64,000 nt of DNA from an uncultured Acetatifactor sp. (GCA_910578815.1 CAJTSE010000018.1:1-64000), one strand, 5' to 3'. Positions 16,124 through 25,334 are shown, counted from the stretch's first letter. The notes: generated by a model from the sequence alone, not told the origin. Made by a program: numbers and translations.

Positions 16124-16603
16124 ATGATAAAAATACTTTTCGTCTGCCACGGCAACATCTGTCGTTCCCCCATGGCAGAATTCATCTTAAAAGACCTGGT
16201 GCAAAAGCAGAATCTGGCGGACCGCTTTTTCATTTCCTCCGCGGCCACCAGCACGGAGGAAATCTGGAACGGGATCGGGAATCCCGTTTACCCGCCTGCG
16301 AAAGCCAAGCTGGCGGAACACGGTATCGGCTGTGATGGAAAACGTGCCGTACAGCTCCGGCGTTCCGACTATGAGCAGTATGATTTCCTGATTGGTATGG
16401 ACAGTGCCAATATTCGCAATATGGGGCGGATTCTGGGCGGTGACCCGGAGGGAAAGATATATAAGCTGCTTTCCTTTGCAGGCTTAGAACAGGATATATC
16501 CGACCCCTGGTATTCGGGAGATTTTGACAGAGCCTACAGGGATATTGAATTGGGATGCAGGAAATTTCTGGAATATCTGGCCCGAAAAGGATTCAAATAT
16601 TAA
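16124..16603 (+). CDS. Low-molecular-weight protein tyrosine phosphatase
   Basis: 159 aa, the usual family length. The P-loop signature CHGNICRS supplies nucleophile Cys8 and Arg14 (C-x5-R-S). DPWYSGDF near residue 127 supplies the general-acid Asp. It hydrolyses protein phosphotyrosine, in Firmicutes often linked to capsule or stress control. AAGGAG lies ten bases before the ATG. It is the first gene beyond the integrative element end, so the element may have inserted into its 5' region and altered its transcription. An intrinsic terminator follows. Confidence 0.9.
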   Translation: MIKILFVCHGNICRSPMAEFILKDLVQKQNLADRFFISSAATSTEEIWNGIGNPVYPPAKAKLAEHGIGCDGKRAVQLRRSDYEQYDFLIGMDSANIRNMGRILGGDPEGKIYKLLSFAGLEQDISDPWYSGDFDRAYRDIELGCRKFLEYLARKGFKY

Positions 16604-16690
16604 AAATTATTCATAAAAATGTATTTTCTTTAAAAGTATAGATATGCTTTCTACGAAGAAAGCTGTATACCATATCTTGTGGTTTTGAAC

Positions 16691-16730
16691 GAAAAGTGCC
16701 CTGCAGAATGCCTGCAGGGCGCTTTTTTAC
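16691..16730 (+). terminator. Intrinsic terminator after the phosphatase gene
   Basis: AGTGCCCTGCAG and CTGCAGGGCGCT pair around AATGC and are followed by a T-run, isolating the dcw cluster from upstream transcription. Confidence 0.88.
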
Positions 16731-16753
16731 GCGGTTTCACCGGAAAATAATCC

Positions 16754-16782
16754 TTGTCAAATTCTTAATAATAGTTTAAAAT
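16754..16782 (+). promoter_or_regulatory. Promoter of the dcw cluster (mraZp)
   Basis: -35 TTGTCA and -10 TAAAAT with a 17-bp spacer. It is immediately upstream of the MraZ-box-like repeats and about 100 bp before mraZ. Confidence 0.6.
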
Positions 16783-16788
16783 CTAGAT

Positions 16789-16851
16789 AAAAGTGGGATG
16801 AAGATGGCATAAAAACCCATAAAGTGGGATGAACTGCCATAAAAGTACGAT
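16789..16851 (+). promoter_or_regulatory. MraZ-box-like repeats
   Basis: AAAGTGGGATGAA occurs at about 16790 and 16821. Between and after them are degenerate units at roughly 10-bp steps (GAAGATGGCAT, AAAAACCCAT, GAACTGCCAT, AAAAGTACGAT). MraZ is known to bind repeated TGGG-type boxes in its own promoter region. Placement just after the -10 suggests autorepression. Confidence 0.6.
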
Positions 16852-16884
16852 AAAATCATCTTTTCGGACAGGTGGTGATCATTT

Positions 16885-17316
16885 TTGTTCATGGGGAAGT
16901 ACAATCACACGATCGACCCAAAGGGCAGATTGAGCATTCCCTCCAAGTACCGCGACATCTTGGGAGATGAGTTTGTGGTATCAAAGGGGATGGACGGCTG
17001 CTTATTTGTGTACGCGATCGAGGATTGGAAAACCTTCGAAGAGAAGCTGGCGTCACTGCCGTTAATCAATGTTGAAGCCAGACAGTTTGCACGATTCTTT
17101 TTATCAGGCGCGCAGTATGTGACGGTGGACAAGCAGGGACGCATTTTGATGCCTCAGGATCTGCGGGAATTTGCCGGTTTGGAAAAGGATGTTGTGCTTG
17201 CGGGCATGGGTGGACGCATTGAGATCTGGAGTCTGGAGAAGTGGAATGAGAACAGCGGGCAGGTGGACATCAACAAGATTTCGGAAGGAATGATCAACCT
17301 GGGACTGACGATTTAG
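16885..17316 (+). CDS. mraZ: Transcriptional regulator MraZ
   Basis: 143 aa. Two SpoVT/AbrB-like repeats each carry the DxxGR signature: DPKGRLSIPSKYR (about residues 11-23) and DKQGRILMPQDLR (about 80-92). A TTG start at 16885 is favoured: AGGTGG is nine bases upstream and the protein then begins MFMGKYNH, matching the conserved family N terminus; the ATG at 16891 is too far from the RBS. MraZ controls the dcw cluster, of which this is the first gene, 15 bp before rsmH. Confidence 0.95.
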   Translation: MFMGKYNHTIDPKGRLSIPSKYRDILGDEFVVSKGMDGCLFVYAIEDWKTFEEKLASLPLINVEARQFARFFLSGAQYVTVDKQGRILMPQDLREFAGLEKDVVLAGMGGRIEIWSLEKWNENSGQVDINKISEGMINLGLTI

Positions 17317-17331
17317 GACAGGGAGCCTTAT

Positions 17332-18267
17332 ATGGAATTTAATCATTATTCCGTGTTGTTGACGGAGACCATCGAACAACTTCATGTAAAACCTGAGGGG
17401 ATTTATGTTGACGGTACTCTTGGCGGAGGCGGACATGCCTTTGAGGTATGCAGCAGGCTTACCACCGGTCATTTTTACGGAATAGACCAGGACGATGCGG
17501 CGATCCGAGCCGCATCAGAAAGACTGGCTCCCTTTGAGGACAAGGTGACGATCCTCCGCAATAATTATTGCAACATGCGGGCGGCTCTTACAGCTGAAGG
17601 CGTAGAGAAGGCAGACGGAATTTTGTTGGATCTGGGAGTTTCCTCTTACCAGCTGGACACGGAAGAAAGGGGATTTTCTTACCGATATGACGCGCCGCTG
17701 GATATGCGTATGGATCAGCGTCAGACTTTGTCTGCCAGGGACATTGTCAATGAGTATTCCGAAAATGACCTGTACCGCATTATCAGGGATTACGGAGAAG
17801 AGAAATTTGCAAAAAATATTGCAAAACACATTGTAAGGGCCAGGGCGGACAAGCCGCTGGAGACTACATATGAATTGAATGAAATTATAAAAGCGGCCAT
17901 ACCGGCAAGGATGAGGCAGAACGGGCATCCGTCAAAACAGACCTTTCAGGCTGTTCGAATTGAGTGCAACAGGGAGTTGGATGTGTTGAAAAGTTCTCTT
18001 GATGATTTTATCGAGCTGCTGAATCCGGGGGGAAGACTGTGTGTGATTACCTTTCATTCTCTGGAGGACCGTATTGTAAAGACCATATTCAGAAAAAACG
18101 AGAATCCCTGTACCTGTCCGCCGGACTTTCCGGTCTGTGTATGCGGGACGGTTTCAAAGGGAAGGGTAGTGACGAAGAAGGCGATTTTGCCTTCAGAGCA
18201 GGAAATACTGGAGAACAGCCGATCCAAAAGTGCTAAACTGAGGGTATTTGAAAAGAGCGGCCGATAA
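17332..18267 (+). CDS. rsmH: 16S rRNA (cytosine1402-N4)-methyltransferase RsmH
   Basis: 311 aa, normal length. The SAM-binding motif GTLGGGGHAFEVC (about residues 27-39), DLGVSSYQLDTEERGFSYR (about 100-118) and the C-terminal signature FHSLEDRIVK are present. The enzyme methylates C1402 of 16S rRNA. It is located directly after mraZ, as in nearly all dcw clusters, with a GGGAG RBS. Confidence 0.96.
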   Translation: MEFNHYSVLLTETIEQLHVKPEGIYVDGTLGGGGHAFEVCSRLTTGHFYGIDQDDAAIRAASERLAPFEDKVTILRNNYCNMRAALTAEGVEKADGILLDLGVSSYQLDTEERGFSYRYDAPLDMRMDQRQTLSARDIVNEYSENDLYRIIRDYGEEKFAKNIAKHIVRARADKPLETTYELNEIIKAAIPARMRQNGHPSKQTFQAVRIECNRELDVLKSSLDDFIELLNPGGRLCVITFHSLEDRIVKTIFRKNENPCTCPPDFPVCVCGTVSKGRVVTKKAILPSEQEILENSRSKSAKLRVFEKSGR

Positions 18268-18298
18268 TTTAGAGCAGAATAGAAAGCAGGACAACATT

Positions 18299-18826
18299 AT
18301 GAGCCAGAACAGACGTAATAACAGACGGGCTGCATATGATGAAAGACAAGCTGCATACGAGAGAAGAATCAGCGCAAGATCCGCAGAAAACAGTGGTTTC
18401 TATGTGTACGGAAGCGCTGTCCGAGAGCTGGAGCCGGAGAGGCAGTGGGAGACGGAGCCCAGGAGGCAGCCGCAGCCTGCAGTCCGCAAAAACCGGGAAA
18501 AGGCGCACCATATGAGTGCGGGGTATGTGATTTTTTTGGTGGCGGCACTGTGTGCAGCAGCGTTCATTTTAGTAAATTATATTCAACTGCAGGCGGATTT
18601 AACTAACCTGACCAAAGGAGTTGCAACGAAGCAGAGCGAGTTGAATTCTCTGCGCTCCGAAAATGACGAAAAATATAATCGGATCTTAAACAGTATTGAT
18701 CTGGAAGAGATCAAGCGCATTGCCATTGGTGAGCTGGGTATGACCTACGCAAAAGAGGGGCAGATCATTTTCTATGCCGACGAGGGTGACGATTATATGC
18801 GCCAGGTGCCGGATACGAAAAACTAA
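18299..18826 (+). CDS. ftsL: FtsL-like septal protein
   Basis: 175 aa. A long polar, Arg-rich cytoplasmic N terminus (about residues 1-75) is followed by one transmembrane helix (about 78-97) and an extracytoplasmic coiled coil (about 98-140) typical of FtsL/DivIC. FtsL pairs with DivIC and DivIB to activate the septal PBP/FtsW synthase. The ATG at 18299 has a GCAGGA-type site; an earlier TTG inside rsmH lacks one. Sequence conservation is low, as usual for FtsL, so position between rsmH and the PBP gene carries much of the call. Confidence 0.8.
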   Translation: MSQNRRNNRRAAYDERQAAYERRISARSAENSGFYVYGSAVRELEPERQWETEPRRQPQPAVRKNREKAHHMSAGYVIFLVAALCAAAFILVNYIQLQADLTNLTKGVATKQSELNSLRSENDEKYNRILNSIDLEEIKRIAIGELGMTYAKEGQIIFYADEGDDYMRQVPDTKN

Positions 18827-18858
18827 CAGGGCGGTCGGTCCCGGCATGGAGGACAAGA

Positions 18859-21042
18859 GTGAGCGAGCAGAAAAAAAATAAGTTTTCCATAAAGATGCAA
18901 AAGAAGCTGGTGGTACTGTTTGCAATGGTACTGCTGGCTTTTGCCGGCTTAAGTGTCAGGCTGACGATTTTAGCCAGGGAGAAGGAAACGCAGTATCAGA
19001 AGCAGGTTTTGATACAGCAGCAGTATGATTCCCGCACGCTGCCCTACAGGCGGGGTGATATTGTGGATGCAAAGGGGACGAAGCTTGCCACCTGCGAAAA
19101 GGTGTATAATCTGATCATAGACGCAAAGGTAATGAATACACAGCTTGCCGGGAAAACACCTTACCTGGAGCCCACCCTGACTGCTTTGGAACAGTATTTT
19201 GATTTGGATATGTCAGTAATCCGGGAGCATGTATCAACCAACAAAAACTCAGCCTGGTATGTGGCAGCAAGGCAGCTTACCTATGATCAGATCAGCGGTT
19301 TTCAGGCTGCACAGGAGAAGAATTCCAATATTAAGGGAGTCTGGTTTGAGGAAGAGTACAAGCGGATTTATCCATATGGGTCGCTGGCATCGGATGCCAT
19401 TGGCTTTTCCGGCAGAGACAATCAGGGAAGCTACGGGCTGGAGGAATATTATAATGAGGTATTAAACGGGATCAACGGCCGGGAATACGGTTACCTGAAC
19501 GATGATTTGGCGCTGGAACGCACTGTGAAAGCAGCGGTAGACGGAAACAGTATCCACAGTACCATAGATGCAAATGTACAGCTTATTGTGGAGAAGTACC
19601 TACAAAAATTTATGGAAGAGCATAAGGACGAATTTCGGCCGGGTAATGGGGCTGAAAATGTGGGGTGCATTATTCAATGGGTGGATACGGGAGAGATCCT
19701 TGCCATGGCCAGCTATCCCAATTATGATTTAAATAATGTGCGGGACCCTCAGGCACTGCTTGGTTCCATGATGGTGGAGCAGGTGGATCTGGGTAACGGA
19801 TATTATGAAATTAAAAAGAACGGGACGGTCATTGACCAGGCTGTTCTGGATGCCATGGATCAGGATCAGCTTTATTTAAACTTGAATAATCTTTGGAAAA
19901 ATTACTGTATTACCGGTACCTATGAGCCCGGATCCGTGACAAAGCCCTTTACTGTGGCTTCTGCCTTGGAAAAGGGAGCCATCGCTCCTAACGCCACCTT
20001 TGAATGCACCGGATTTCTGGAGATTGGAGGTTATAAGATCAAGTGTCACAGCAGCAGAAGAGGAACGCATACCTTGGGGGAAGCGATTGCTACTTCCTGT
20101 AATGTTTCCATGATGAAAATTGCGCAGACGCTGGGAATAGAAGACTTTTGCGAATATCAGGAAATTTTTAATTTTGGTTTAAAAACAAATGTTGATTTGG
20201 CAGGGGAAGCCAGGACGGCCAGTTTGATTTATACCGCGGATAAGATGGGGCCGACAGATCTGGCTACCAACAGCTTTGGCCAAAACTTTAATGTGACCAT
20301 GGTGCAGACCATCACTGCCTTCAGTTCGTTGATTAACGGCGGTTATTATTATGAGCCCCATATGGTAAACAAGATTACCAACGCCGCGGGGGCAACGGTG
20401 GAAAACATTGAACCCAGGGTGCTGAAACAGACCATATCCGAGTCAACCTCGGCCTATATCAGGCAGTACTGCCGGGCGGTGGTAACGGACGGAACGGGAA
20501 AAACTGCCCGGCCCGCTGGCTATATGATCGGCGGCAAGACGGGAACGGCAGAGACAATCGACCAAAATACCCACAAGCGCTCCGAGACGGAACACGTGGT
20601 ATCTTTTATGGGCTTTGCGCCGGTGGATGATCCCAAAATTGCTATTTATGTAGTGGTGGACAGACCGAATGTGGGAAAGCAGGATAACGCCAGACTGGCT
20701 ACGGGTATTGTGCGCAATATTCTGACGGAGGTTCTTCCCTACCTGAACATTTTCATGACGGAGGAACTGAGCGAAAGCGAGATCAGAGAGCTGGAAGCCT
20801 TAAATCTGGAGATTATGACGGAGTATATCAGGAAGCCGGAAGGAAGTACGGGTGAAGAGGGTACGGAAACAGGCGATCCCGGAACAAGTACCGGCAGCGA
20901 GCCCTGGCAGAGCTTCCCTGTAGATCCGGAAAGCGGGTATCGGGTAGATCCGGCTACGGGCTACCACTACGATGCCCAGGAAGGCTTTTTGGTGGACCCG
21001 GTGATGGGGGCGGACGGGCCGGTAAATCCTGACATCAATTAA
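18859..21042 (+). CDS. Class B penicillin-binding protein (SpoVD/FtsI type) with C-terminal extension
   Basis: 727 aa. A membrane anchor (about residues 17-36), a dimerisation/pedestal domain (RRGDIVDAKG near 64), and a transpeptidase domain with SxxK at Ser359-Lys362 (GSVTK), SxN at about 413-415 (SCN) and KTGTAE near 560. It cross-links septal or spore-cortex peptidoglycan. GTG start with GGAGG six bases away. No PASTA domain. Instead a 70-residue acidic, Gly/Ser/Thr-rich tail ends in VDP-x-x-GY type repeats. First of two tandem PBPs between ftsL and mraY. Confidence 0.92.
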   Translation: MSEQKKNKFSIKMQKKLVVLFAMVLLAFAGLSVRLTILAREKETQYQKQVLIQQQYDSRTLPYRRGDIVDAKGTKLATCEKVYNLIIDAKVMNTQLAGKTPYLEPTLTALEQYFDLDMSVIREHVSTNKNSAWYVAARQLTYDQISGFQAAQEKNSNIKGVWFEEEYKRIYPYGSLASDAIGFSGRDNQGSYGLEEYYNEVLNGINGREYGYLNDDLALERTVKAAVDGNSIHSTIDANVQLIVEKYLQKFMEEHKDEFRPGNGAENVGCIIQWVDTGEILAMASYPNYDLNNVRDPQALLGSMMVEQVDLGNGYYEIKKNGTVIDQAVLDAMDQDQLYLNLNNLWKNYCITGTYEPGSVTKPFTVASALEKGAIAPNATFECTGFLEIGGYKIKCHSSRRGTHTLGEAIATSCNVSMMKIAQTLGIEDFCEYQEIFNFGLKTNVDLAGEARTASLIYTADKMGPTDLATNSFGQNFNVTMVQTITAFSSLINGGYYYEPHMVNKITNAAGATVENIEPRVLKQTISESTSAYIRQYCRAVVTDGTGKTARPAGYMIGGKTGTAETIDQNTHKRSETEHVVSFMGFAPVDDPKIAIYVVVDRPNVGKQDNARLATGIVRNILTEVLPYLNIFMTEELSESEIRELEALNLEIMTEYIRKPEGSTGEEGTETGDPGTSTGSEPWQSFPVDPESGYRVDPATGYHYDAQEGFLVDPVMGADGPVNPDIN

Positions 21043-21110
21043 TTTCAAAAGACATAACCTCATATCAATAAGAATAAAGTATATCAATAGCTTTTCTTGT
21101 GAGGTTATAC

Positions 21111-22850
21111 ATGCTGACGGACAATAACAAGATCTTTCACAGGAAAAAGATTTTGGTAATTTTTTTCCTGTGTGCCGGAATGCTGGTCCTCCTGTTCGGG
21201 CGGCTTGTGTACCTGTGTGTATGGCAGGCGGATCATTATTCCCAGAAGGCCACGGACCTTCATGAGAGGGAGAGAAGCATTAAAGCCGCAAGGGGCAGGA
21301 TTCTGGACCGAAACGGCAAGGTGCTGGCGGACAATAAGACGGTCTGCACGGTATCCGTGGTACATAATCAAATTGAAGATCCGGAGAAAGTGATTGAGAT
21401 ATTATGCCGTGAGCTGGAGCTTTCGGAAGAGTACGTGACAAAGCGGGTGGAAAAATATTCCTCCATGGAGCGAATCAAGAGCAATGTGGACAAAACGGTG
21501 GGGGACAGGATCAGGGAGTATGATCTTGCGGGCGTAAAGGTGGATGAGGATTACAAGCGTTATTACCCCTATGAGGATCTGGCAAGTAAGGTGCTGGGTT
21601 TTACAGGCGGAGATAACCAGGGAATCATTGGGCTGGAGGTGATCTATGAAGAGTATCTTAAAGGAGAACCGGGGACCATTCTTACCATAACTGACGCCAA
21701 AGGTATTGAAGTGGAGGCGGCGGGGGAGCGGAGGATCGAGCCGGTAAACGGTAATGATCTCTGTATCAGTATAGACATGAACATACAGTCATATGCCACT
21801 CAGCTTGCGGTCCAGGCCAGAGCCGCCAAGCAGGCAGAAAGCGTCTCCATACTAGTGATGAATCCGAAGAACGGGGAAATTTATGCCATGGTGAATGTAC
21901 CGGAATTTGACTTAAATGATCCCTATGCTCTGCCGGAGGGTACGTCGGAAGAAGGGTTGACAGCGGAAGAAAAGCAGAATCTGCTGAATGCAGTCTGGAG
22001 GAATGGCTGTATTAACGATACCTATGAGCCGGGGTCCACCTTTAAGATTATTACCGCGGCGGCCGGGCTGGAAGAAAAGGTAATTACTACCGCAAGCACC
22101 TTCAGCTGCCCCGGTTTTATCGTGGTGGATGACAGGCGGATTCACTGTCACAAGCGGGCAGGCCATGGTTCTCAGGATTTCACTCATTGTATGATGAATT
22201 CCTGTAATCCGGCGCTGATCTCCGTGGGGATGCGGCTGGGCATTGACAATTATTATCGTTACTTCGAACAATTTGGTCTAAAGACGAAAACAGGGATTGA
22301 CCTGCCCGGTGAGGCGGGAACCATTATGCACAAAAAGGAAAACATGGGGAATGTGGAGCTGGCTACGGTAGCCTTTGGCCAGTCTTTTCAGATCACACCC
22401 ATACAGCTGATTACCACGGTATCTTCTATCATCAACGGTGGGAACCGGGTTACGCCTCATTTTGGAGTAAAGACAATGGACGGGGAAGGTAACGTACTGG
22501 AGACCTTTTCCTATCCGGTGACAAAGGGTATTCTGTCTGCGGAAACCAGCGCAACCATGCGAGAAATTTTGGAAATGGTGGTGGCGGAGGGCTCCGGAAA
22601 AAACGGGGCTGTGGCGGGCTTCCGCATCGGCGGGAAAACAGCTACCAGCCAGACTCTGCCCAGGGGCAGCGGCAGATATATCGCTTCCTTTATCGGGTTT
22701 GCGCCGGCGGATGATCCGCAGGTTATCGCCCTTGCTATTGTAAATGTTCCCCAAGGGGTTTATTATGGTGGGCAGGTGGCGGCGCCGATCGTTCGTCAGC
22801 TTTTTGAAAATATTCTTCCGTATTTAGGGATAATGGAGTATAATCAATGA
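21111..22850 (+). CDS. Second class B penicillin-binding protein with KTA variant motif
   Basis: 579 aa. A membrane anchor (about residues 10-32), a pedestal domain (ARGRILDRNGKVLADN) and a transpeptidase domain with SxxK (PGSTFK) and SxN (SCN). The third motif, normally KTG, reads GGKTATSQT. The ATG at 21111 follows a GAGG site; an upstream GTG is less likely. It ends overlapping mraY by four bases (ATGA). Probable division or sporulation transpeptidase, a paralogue of the preceding gene. The Ala in KTA narrows the beta3 strand contact and might change beta-lactam or substrate handling; this is inference. Confidence 0.92.
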   Translation: MLTDNNKIFHRKKILVIFFLCAGMLVLLFGRLVYLCVWQADHYSQKATDLHERERSIKAARGRILDRNGKVLADNKTVCTVSVVHNQIEDPEKVIEILCRELELSEEYVTKRVEKYSSMERIKSNVDKTVGDRIREYDLAGVKVDEDYKRYYPYEDLASKVLGFTGGDNQGIIGLEVIYEEYLKGEPGTILTITDAKGIEVEAAGERRIEPVNGNDLCISIDMNIQSYATQLAVQARAAKQAESVSILVMNPKNGEIYAMVNVPEFDLNDPYALPEGTSEEGLTAEEKQNLLNAVWRNGCINDTYEPGSTFKIITAAAGLEEKVITTASTFSCPGFIVVDDRRIHCHKRAGHGSQDFTHCMMNSCNPALISVGMRLGIDNYYRYFEQFGLKTKTGIDLPGEAGTIMHKKENMGNVELATVAFGQSFQITPIQLITTVSSIINGGNRVTPHFGVKTMDGEGNVLETFSYPVTKGILSAETSATMREILEMVVAEGSGKNGAVAGFRIGGKTATSQTLPRGSGRYIASFIGFAPADDPQVIALAIVNVPQGVYYGGQVAAPIVRQLFENILPYLGIMEYNQ

Positions 22851-23812
22851 TAAGTAAAATCAGCATTTTAGCAGTTATGGTATCTTTCTGCATCAGCGCG
22901 CTTTTAGGGCCGGTGCTGATTCCCTGGCTAAGAAAGCTTAAAATAGGGCAGACTGTACGGGAGGATGGGCCGGCAGGGCACTTGAAAAAGAATGGTACGC
23001 CTACTATGGGCGGCCTGTTGATTCTGCTTTCGGTAGTGGCGGTGACTCTTGTGTTTGCGGAAGACCATCCAAAGACAGCGCCGATTTTATTTTTGACGGC
23101 GGGCTTTGGGCTGATCGGTTTTTTAGACGATTACATAAAAGTGGTTTGCAGGCGCTCCATGGGTCTTTCGCCTCTGCAGAAGTTTTCGGGGCAGCTGGCA
23201 GTGACCGGAATTTTTGCCTTTTATCTGCTTAAGTTTACGGATGTCAGCCTTGCCATGAAGGTGCCTTTTTTGCCGGACCGATTTCTGGACTTTGGAGTGT
23301 GGAACATCCCCATCCTCTTCTTTGTGGTGCTGGGGACCGTGAACGGGGTTAATTTTACGGACGGTCTGGACGGATTGGCAGGAAGCGTTACGGTGATTGT
23401 AGCCGTGTTTTTTACCGTGGTGGCCATCGGCACGGGCAGCGGAATCGAGCCTGTGACCTGTGCGGTGACAGGAGCTTTACTGGGGTTTTTGCTGTTTAAT
23501 GTCCACCCGGCGGAGGTGTTCATGGGGGACACGGGATCTTTGGCGCTTGGGGGCTTTGTGGCGGCTTGCGGGTACATGTTACAGATGCCGTTATTCATTG
23601 CCATTGTGGGCGTTGTCTACATGGTGGAAGTGATCAGCGTTATATTACAGGTGGGATATTTTAAATTAAGCGGCGGAAAAAGGATTTTTAAAATGGCGCC
23701 GCTGCATCATCACTTTGAATTGTGCGGCTGGTCCGAAACCAGGATTTCAGCCCTGTTTACCATTGTGACGGCCCTGATGTGTCTGCTGGCACTGATAGGG
23801 CTGAGACCTTAG
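22847..23812 (+). CDS. mraY: Phospho-N-acetylmuramoyl-pentapeptide transferase
   Basis: 321 aa, polytopic. Signature sequences are TPTMGGL (about residue 50), GFLDDYIK (about 90), NFTDGLDGLA (about 165), FMGDTGSLALGG (about 225) and MAPLHHHFELCGWSE (about 283). It makes lipid I from UDP-MurNAc-pentapeptide and undecaprenyl phosphate. It is translationally coupled to the upstream PBP gene. The gene is followed by a hairpin-rich 166-bp gap before murD. Confidence 0.97.
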   Translation: MISKISILAVMVSFCISALLGPVLIPWLRKLKIGQTVREDGPAGHLKKNGTPTMGGLLILLSVVAVTLVFAEDHPKTAPILFLTAGFGLIGFLDDYIKVVCRRSMGLSPLQKFSGQLAVTGIFAFYLLKFTDVSLAMKVPFLPDRFLDFGVWNIPILFFVVLGTVNGVNFTDGLDGLAGSVTVIVAVFFTVVAIGTGSGIEPVTCAVTGALLGFLLFNVHPAEVFMGDTGSLALGGFVAACGYMLQMPLFIAIVGVVYMVEVISVILQVGYFKLSGGKRIFKMAPLHHHFELCGWSETRISALFTIVTALMCLLALIGLRP

Positions 23813-23978
23813 CGTGAAAATACTTCTAATCGTTTACCAGCTCCAAGCCTGATGATCAGGCTTGGCTGTTTCGCGGAGAATTACTAAGTTTCACGCCGGG
23901 AAACGCTGAAACAGGCGTTTTTCAGCGGAGCTTTGGCTGTATTATGAAGATTGAAAGAAAGTAAAGGGAAATAAAGGT
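23813..23978. other. Hairpin-rich gap between mraY and murD
   Basis: It holds a near-perfect 23-bp palindrome (CCAAGCCTGA TGA TCAGGCTTGG, near 23850), an outer pair GCGTGAAA (23813) / TTTCACGC (near 23890), and CGCTGAAA/TTTTTCAGCG further on. No coding frame with an RBS is seen. No strong T-run follows the palindrome, so it is not a standard terminator; mRNA processing or stability control is possible. Confidence 0.5.
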
Positions 23979-25334
23979 ATGGAGAATTATCTTGTGATTG
24001 GATCCGGCATCAGTGGAATCAATTCGGTGATGCTGTTGGAGCATATGAATGAAAAGGTGACGCTCTATGACGGCAATGAAGCCATAAAGTCAGAGGAAAT
24101 GCGGGCAAAGCTGCCGGAGAATAGCAGAGCGGCATGTATTGCGGGGAAGCTGCCGGAAGAGGTCCTGGAGTCTGCGCAGAACGTGGTCTTGAGCCCCGGA
24201 GTGCCGGTGGATCTTCCGCTGGTGCAGCAATTAAAAGATCACGGTGCAAAAATTATGGGTGAGATCGAGCTGGGGTATCAGGCGGAGAAAGGCCGGGTGG
24301 CGGCGATTACTGGAACCAACGGCAAGACTACCACCACAACTCTTGTCGGTGAGATCATGAGAAAGTGGCTGGGAGAGGAAAGAGTTTTTGTGGTGGGCAA
24401 TATCGGAAACGCGTATACCTCCGAGTGCTTAAAGACGAATAAGGATACGGTTACAATAGGGGAGATCAGTTCGTTTCAGCTGGAGACCATCTGTGATTTT
24501 CATCCGGCAGTTTCCGCCATCCTCAATATTACGCCGGATCATTTAAACAGACATCACACCATGGAGGCTTATGTAGCGGCTAAAGAAAATATTACCCGTA
24601 ATCAGACGAAGGAAGACATCTGCGTGTTGAATTATGAAAATGAATATACCAGACAATTTGGAGAGCGGTGCCCCGCCCAGGTGGTTTGGTTTTCTTCCGT
24701 CAGGGAGCTGGAATCCGGGTATTGGCTGCGGGGAGACAAAATCATGAAAAGCATGGATGGCAGCAGCCGGGAGGTTCTGGATATTCACAGGGATATGAAT
24801 CTGGTGGGGCTCTGCAATGTGGAAAACGTGATGGCGGCGCTGGCTGTGGCGGAAGGCATGGGAGCACCGGAGGAAATTGCACTGCAGGCGGTGAAAGCCT
24901 TTCATGCGGTGGAGCATCGGATTGAATTCGTGGCTTCAAAAGGGGGCGTGGATTATTATAACGATTCCAAGGGAACCAATCCCGATGCGGCTATCCAGGG
25001 TATCAGGGCCATGAACCGGCCTACTATACTCATCGGCGGAGGATACGATAAGGAAAACGAGTATGATGAATGGGTCGAAAGCTTTGAAGGCAGGGTAAAA
25101 TGGCTGGTGCTCATCGGTCAGACCAGGGAAAAAATTGCAGAGTGTGCCAGGAAGCACGGCTTTGACAGGATCCGCTTTGCAGACACTTATCAGGAATGTC
25201 TGGAACTGTGTACCCGGCTTGCGGAAGAGGGGGACGCGGTATTGCTGTCGCCGGCCTGCGCCAGCTGGGGGATGTTTCCAAACTATGAGGTCCGGGGAGA
25301 ACTTTTCAAGGAATATGTCAGGGGACTGGCGTAA
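23979..25334 (+). CDS. murD: UDP-N-acetylmuramoylalanine-D-glutamate ligase
   Basis: 451 aa. An N-terminal Rossmann domain (VIGSGISGINSVMLLE), the P-loop AITGTNGKTTTT (about residues 108-119), NITPDHLNRH (about 185) and YNDSKGTNPDA (about 327) are the Mur ligase motifs. It adds D-Glu to UDP-MurNAc-L-Ala in the cytoplasm. AAAGG precedes the ATG. ftsW follows 18 bp later. murE, murF and murC are not in this cluster. Confidence 0.96.
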   Translation: MENYLVIGSGISGINSVMLLEHMNEKVTLYDGNEAIKSEEMRAKLPENSRAACIAGKLPEEVLESAQNVVLSPGVPVDLPLVQQLKDHGAKIMGEIELGYQAEKGRVAAITGTNGKTTTTTLVGEIMRKWLGEERVFVVGNIGNAYTSECLKTNKDTVTIGEISSFQLETICDFHPAVSAILNITPDHLNRHHTMEAYVAAKENITRNQTKEDICVLNYENEYTRQFGERCPAQVVWFSSVRELESGYWLRGDKIMKSMDGSSREVLDIHRDMNLVGLCNVENVMAALAVAEGMGAPEEIALQAVKAFHAVEHRIEFVASKGGVDYYNDSKGTNPDAAIQGIRAMNRPTILIGGGYDKENEYDEWVESFEGRVKWLVLIGQTREKIAECARKHGFDRIRFADTYQECLELCTRLAEEGDAVLLSPACASWGMFPNYEVRGELFKEYVRGLA

